A program made the translations under genes and the position numbers. A stretch of DNA of 64,000 nucleotides. It comes from Schizochytrium sp. CCTCC M209059 (Eukaryota > Sar > Bigyra > Thraustochytrida > Thraustochytriidae). Below the pieces are notes generated by a model. It ran no database searches. It saw nothing but the letters and a program-made list of their open reading frames with translations, and was not told the origin of the DNA. Location: NCBI GenBank assembly GCA_000818945.1, contig KN805372.1:1072820-1136819 (forward strand), in the 5' to 3' direction. This document shows positions 59,523-64,000 of this stretch, piece after piece; within the stretch, counting starts at the first letter, position 1, and each line of letters opens with the position of its first letter.

Positions 59523-61244
59523 CCCTCGCAAGGCTAAGCGTGCAGCTGGATCCACCTTTTGATCGAACCTGACTCGTGTGACTTCTGCGAGTTCTGCGAG
59601 TTCTGCGACTCCTGGGACCAATACTTGAACTATACTTTTCAAAGAATGATCTTCTAACCATCAATGTCGGACCTAAGACGCAGAACTTCCAGTCTCGATG
59701 CACAGCTCGTTGCTTGGCCGGCGAGAAACGGCGATCGCCACGCCTGAGTGGGACGTGGGACGCGTCGGATCATCTGGACCAGGCACGCAAACTTTCACTT
59801 GGAAACGCCACGAAACACTGGACTTGCCTTCCTTCCATTCACAATCGTGGCAGGCCTGGCACCAGTCGGAACCAGATGGCAGCCTGCAGAAGCGGCAGCA
59901 GCTGCACCGAGCTCGATTGATCAGTCGATCAATCGATCGATCGATCGAACGAACGAACGAACGAACGGATCCAAGATCGAGATCGAGATCGACAGCGACG
60001 GCGACAATCGGCGACATTTGCGACATCCAGCACCGGCGGCCGCGCGGCGGGTTTGCGTCCGTCCCACGATCGTCCAAAACGCGCCCCGCCTGGCCAGTAC
60101 CTCTGGAAGCTATGGAATCTTGGAGCCTCCGCAAGGCGGCCCAGAATTCGCAAACCGGGTTGCGCATCTCGCGGCGGGAACTTGAGGACAGCACTGTGGG
60201 CTTGACGGAAGTTTGCGCCGCCTTCCGTTCTCCACGGTTCGCCGGTGCGTCCCCTCCTCGCTCTACTGACGCTCGCATACAAGGGACATATTAGATGCGT
60301 CCGTCCGTCGCCGACGCACGGTCCAGTTCCGTTGAGGAAAACACACGTCGCTAAGAGGGCGCGTGTCGCGTCTCCACTGGCACCAGACGGCCGCGTTCGG
60401 CGCGGGATTCAGGCCGATGCGCCCGCAGTGTACCCCACTAACCGCCACACTTTATGCTTACTCCGCCTGCGGTAGAACGTAGCGCCCCCCCCCCCGAGCA
60501 AGCTACCGGCCCCCCCTGCCCCCACCCCCATCAATTCCACACCGGTTCCGCAAGGGCCTGGCTATTTGAAATAAGTAGAAGACGTCGACGGAACGCATTT
60601 ACATGGCATCTGCGGGCGCGCTGTGGTCCGTCTTCACACGCGGTGGCACTCCCTGGATCGCGATGCGAGCAGCACGACTAACCCAAAACAAGACCTCTGT
60701 AGCTGGCTGCTGCACTGGTGGCCGTTCCGCCAAGAGGACGATGCTGCCGGCCGTAGGTTTGCTGCTGCTCCCTCTTTTCCTCGCTCGACGCGGCCGCGTC
60801 TGTCTGGCCGGCGCGAACGGTCGCTTTGTTGCTCCGCTAACTACCAACCTTTTCTTTTCCTGGATTTTCCAATAGATAGACTTTGAATTTTCTTCCCTCT
60901 TTTCCACGCTCCAACTCCACTCCCTTCCGCAGCCAGCCGCCGCTGCGCAAGACGCAAGACTTCGCCCGCGAGGCGCCGCTCGGACCGGCTACGGAAATTT
61001 CTCTCGCCTCGCGGTCCCGGCCAGCGCGGTCCGGAGCGTCCTCGCCCAGCAGCTCCTCGCGCTCCCCGCTCAGGCTGAAGCCGGGTCCAACGGCCACTGC
61101 CTGATCGATCACCCGAACTTCAAAAAAAATGAAAATGCATTAAAAACCTGACCAAAGAACCGTGGCAAGGCATCAAACTCGCCCACGCACGCAGCCGTTT
61201 CGCCCGCGCTTAGGTCTCGTCTCGGTCGGTCCCGGAGCCGCCCC

Positions 61245-61273
61245 GCGTCGCGTCGCGTCGCGTCGCGTCGCGT
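61245..61273. repeat. CGTCG pentanucleotide microsatellite
   Basis: Five to six tandem copies in non-coding DNA. Confidence 0.9.
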
Positions 61274-62697
61274 GCTCCCTCCCTCCCTTCCTCCCGCTCC
61301 GGCCGCCTCGCCTCGCGCGGCGCGGCCCGACGCGGCCGAGCTCTGGCGCCGCACCGCGCAAAAGGGGAGAAAAGCTGCAGCTCCGGTCGGTCGGTCGGTC
61401 GGTCCTCGGTAGTTTATCATTCCGAAGGGACTTTTTCTTTTCTTTTTTTTGGAATCATCATAATAAAAAATTGGCGAGGGAGCTGAGCCGCGGGAAGCCA
61501 AGCGAGCGAGCACCTCGCAGTCGCGCCCGAAGCTTGCTTCTCCCTGCGCGTCCGAGGCGCGTGGCGGCGGAGAAGGGCGGCCTGTGCCTGTGCCTGCGCG
61601 GCGCGGCGACCGCGGGTTGGTTTCCCGGAGCGGAGCGGGCTGTCTATCATCATCTGTCTGTCCAAGTGACCGTGCGTCTGTACGTAGTAGGCTACTAGCT
61701 ATGGTGTACTACGTACGTATGTCTGTAGGTGTGCCTGTCTTCCTCTCCTTGCGTCGGTTTAGGACGATGTCTACGTCGTCCGGCAGTCCGCAAACTCGAG
61801 CAAACCTGAACCCGGGTCGCCCGCGAAGCCAAAGCCGCGCCGCCTGCCTGCAAGTCCCTGCCTGCCTGCGCGCCACTTGCCAGCTGCAGCAGTCTCGCTC
61901 GCTCCCGCGACCGGGTCGTAGCCGCAGCCGCAGCCGCAGAGGCAGAGTCCGCACGGAGCGAACGAACGTGCGACGGCGGGTTTTCTTCATCCAGCCACCT
62001 TCCTCTCCATCTCTCCGGCCCTCCAGCGCGTCCAAGCCTGGCAGGCCAAGCCAAGCCAAGCCACGCCAAGCCAAGTCTACGCGCACGTTTCGGCGTCCAG
62101 AAAGACCCCGATCGCGCCGAGTCCGTCGAGGCCGCCGTGCCGCACGCAAGAGCAGGACCAGGAGCGAACAAGGCTCCCGACCTTGCGCGCCTTTTTGGCC
62201 CTTGTGAAAGAGACACTGAGTCAGAGAGAGAGTTTCTTCTTCTCCTTCTCCTTCTTCATCTTCTTCTTCTTCCCCCCCACCGTCTGTCTGCTCAGCGCAG
62301 CTAGCTAGCTAGCTAGCTAGCTGAGCCCGGCGGCGTCCGTTCTTGCCGCGAAAAGCGCTGCAAACCCGAAAGGACTCTTCAGGACAAGCGGCCAGACCAA
62401 GACCGCGGCGGCCTCGCTCGCCCGTGCCCGAGAAGCGTCTCTCCGCGCCTCGTCTCGTCGCCTCCCACCGCGCCTCCTCGCGTCCCATCCCATCTCCTCT
62501 CATCTCGCCGCATCCCAACTCGTCTCATCTCACCCGGAGTCCCCAGCTCCGACTCCGCGCGCCTGGACTGCGTCTCGACCGCGCGTCGCCCGACGCCGCC
62601 GTAGCCTCCCTCTGCAGCAGCCGCTGTCGCTGCCCGCGCACCTTCGCGGCCTCGTGCACGCGCCCGTCGCCGTCGTTGCGCTCGCAGCCAGAGCCAA

Positions 62698-62768
62698 GCA
62701 GGCAAGCAAACAAGCAGGCAAGCAGATAAGCAAGCAGACAAGCAAGCAGATAAGCAAGCAAGCAAGCC
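62698..62768. repeat. AAGCA-type tandem array
   Basis: Interleaved AAGC and AGATAAGC/AGACAAGC units; about 400 bp upstream of the next coding start. Confidence 0.85.
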
Positions 62769-63163
62769 CGCAAGGCAAGGCGAGCCGCGCCAGCCAGCCA
62801 GCCAGCCAGCCTCGCCGGCCCTGCTTCCTCCGCGGCGTCGCTTCTTCCGCCCGGCCGTGAGTCGCCTGCAGAAGGGCTAAGCCGGGCCAGGCCGAGCCAC
62901 TCAAGCAAGCGAGCGAGCGGGCAAGCCGAGCCACCCAAGGCGGCAGGCACGCCTCCGGCAAGCGACGTCGCCGCGGCAAACTCGCTTCAGACGCTCGCGG
63001 TGCAGCGCTCTCGCGCGGCGACGGCCACGACGAGGAGACCCGAGGGCCCCCGCTGCGGAGCGCCGACGACGCGGCGAGAGAGCAGAGGCAGGCGCAGCAG
63101 AGACAGGTCAAGGCTCGTGCGCAGGGCGAGGTCGAGGTCGAGCGGAGACCAGCGGAGAGAAAG

Positions 63164-63487
63164 ATGCTTGCTCGCGCGGCACGTTCGCGACATGTGCGCA
63201 ACACCTCGTGGGAGTCGCTGGCAGCCATGCAGCAGGCCGTGACCATGCCCGCGCCTCGCACCCTGCAGAGCGTACGCGCACTGCAGCAGGCAGCGGTCCC
63301 GGATCCCATGGCCGTGCAGGACAAGCTCAACACCAACGATGCCGAGCTCACGGCCGAAGAGCCTTTTGTCATTCTTGACCGCCGAGGTGAATTCTTCTAC
63401 GAGCCCGTGCCTTGCGTCGATAGCCGATACCCGATCGGCGATGGACGCCCCAGCAACGACGACATCGACGACCTGCTCTTTCTGTAA
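63164..63487 (+). CDS. Small hypothetical protein, possibly mitochondrial
   Basis: 107 residues. The first 15 (MLARAARSRHVRNTS) are Arg/Ala-rich without acids, as in mitochondrial presequences. The rest is acidic and non-repetitive, with a conserved-looking core (EEPFVILDRRGEFFYEPVPCVDSRYP) and a C-terminus DDIDDLLFL. The start has a good AAAGATG context, and codon use resembles that of neighbouring genes. I do not recognise a family; a small respiratory-complex or mitoribosomal subunit is possible. Confidence 0.5.
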   Translation: MLARAARSRHVRNTSWESLAAMQQAVTMPAPRTLQSVRALQQAAVPDPMAVQDKLNTNDAELTAEEPFVILDRRGEFFYEPVPCVDSRYPIGDGRPSNDDIDDLLFL

Positions 63488-63787
63488 ACACAAACGCAGA
63501 GTCGACGCGTTGTGCCAAGTCGAGGACAAAGGACTTCAACATTGTCATCCTCCTTTGCAGGGCCCTCAACCAAGATCGAAAACTTCAGCCCCACCTGGCA
63601 TCGACTTCGGTTGCCTGGTCGCGCATGCTCGCGACATGTATACTAACATAAACAATAGGGCCAATACTTATACTTTAACGAAAACATAATTTCCATTCTT
63701 TTAAATTATCGGCTGTGGCAGACTTATGAGACAATCGGTATACTGGTATAAGTCTCTGACCCGTTCTACGTCGTTGACATTACAGAA
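63488..63787. other. Convergent intergenic spacer
   Basis: AT-richer than the genes; nothing recognised. Confidence 0.4.
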
Positions 63788-64000
63788 TTAATCTTTGGCA
63801 TACGATTTGTAGGCTTGCGAACTTGACAACAAAAGATCCGTCGTCAGTGTTTCGTTCGCTCCTCGACGGCCAAGTGAAAGTCGCGCGTCACAATCAACTT
63901 CAATCAAAGCTTTAGATGAGTAATACCTCTTCTGATGATACAACCTTCGGGGGAGCATGACTCTGTTTTTGCGAGCACTCAAGAAGTCTTTGACCTTTGA
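63788..64000 (-). CDS. Possible C-terminal end of a gene running off the right edge
   Basis: The minus-strand frame is open from the right edge to a stop at 63788, giving about 70 residues (KVKDFLSARKNRVMLPRR at the start, AYKSYAKD at the end). It is basic and non-repetitive, unlike the low-complexity shadow frames, but too short to assign. It may be a last exon. Confidence 0.35.
   Translation of the reverse strand, partial: SKVKDFLSARKNRVMLPRRLYHQKRYYSSKALIEVDCDARLSLGRRGANETLTTDLLLSSSQAYKSYAKD

Larger units (their letters stand above)
59523..63163. other. 3.6 kb repeat-rich intergenic region
   Basis: Translations are low complexity and no gene is called. It includes a TGCGAGTTC repeat (59584-59610), a CGAT/CGAA array (59927-59968), a poly-C run (60484-60497), a CGTCG pentamer array (61245-61273), CTAG/AGCT palindromic runs (62299-62325) and an AAGCA/AGCAGATA array (62698-62768). 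The right end is probably the promoter and leader of the small gene at 63164. Confidence 0.5.

Noticed and set aside
59698..60294. 198-residue plus-strand frame
   Set aside because: Contains the CGAT/CGAA array in translation (repeated Arg/Ser/Ile), with no family resemblance.

Overview
This 64 kb window is nuclear DNA of a GC-rich, intron-poor unicellular eukaryote. Most genes are single long exons; only two introns can be supported, both GT-AG, of 110 and 159 bp. Nuclear genes for mitochondrial proteins (EF-Tu, an F1-ATPase alpha homologue, a complex I subunit) sit beside a ciliary dynein-assembly factor (ZMYND10), a GRK-like kinase, an AGC kinase, a cytochrome P450 and a plant-type ATXR3/SDG2 SET protein. 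A stramenopile of the thraustochytrid (Labyrinthulomycetes) type fits this mixture. That assignment is inference from gene content and style, not from a marker gene.

Layout: 1-900 is the 3' end of a RecQ-family helicase gene. A PH-domain protein (minus) and a formiminotransferase-domain protein (minus) follow. A 4 kb repeat-rich non-coding stretch leads to an MHYT membrane protein and then a 1,677-residue PHD/ePHD/SET protein. From 17 to 25 kb is a compact group with a mitochondrial theme: a degenerate ATP synthase alpha homologue (minus), an ASF1-like protein (plus, one intron), an NDUFB8-like subunit (minus) head-to-head with mitochondrial EF-Tu (plus), and a CinA-like/nucleotidyltransferase fusion (plus, one intron). 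From 25.8 to 38 kb are an IQ-motif protein, a GRK-like kinase with a C-terminal CaaX box, a divergent pair (MSS51-like, minus; ankyrin-BTB-BACK, plus) and an AGC kinase (minus). After 3 kb of low-complexity DNA come a cytochrome P450 (minus) and one 10.8 kb exon (43756-54516) for a 3,586-residue type I membrane protein built of about 28 four-cysteine repeats in two classes. The right part holds a METTL21-type methyltransferase (minus), a ZMYND10-like protein lacking its MYND finger (minus), an orphan multi-pass membrane protein (plus), a second long repeat-rich spacer, a 107-residue protein (plus) and an open frame running off the right edge (minus).

The strongest candidates for something undescribed are the giant cysteine-repeat surface protein and the ATP synthase alpha homologue whose Walker A lysine/threonine and arginine finger are gone. 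Intergenic DNA is rich in 4-, 5- and 10-bp microsatellites, mostly upstream of coding starts, and carries a recurrent palindromic motif, CTAGGCCTA. No tRNA, rRNA, transposon or CRISPR array was recognised. Two assembly gaps (N runs) are present.
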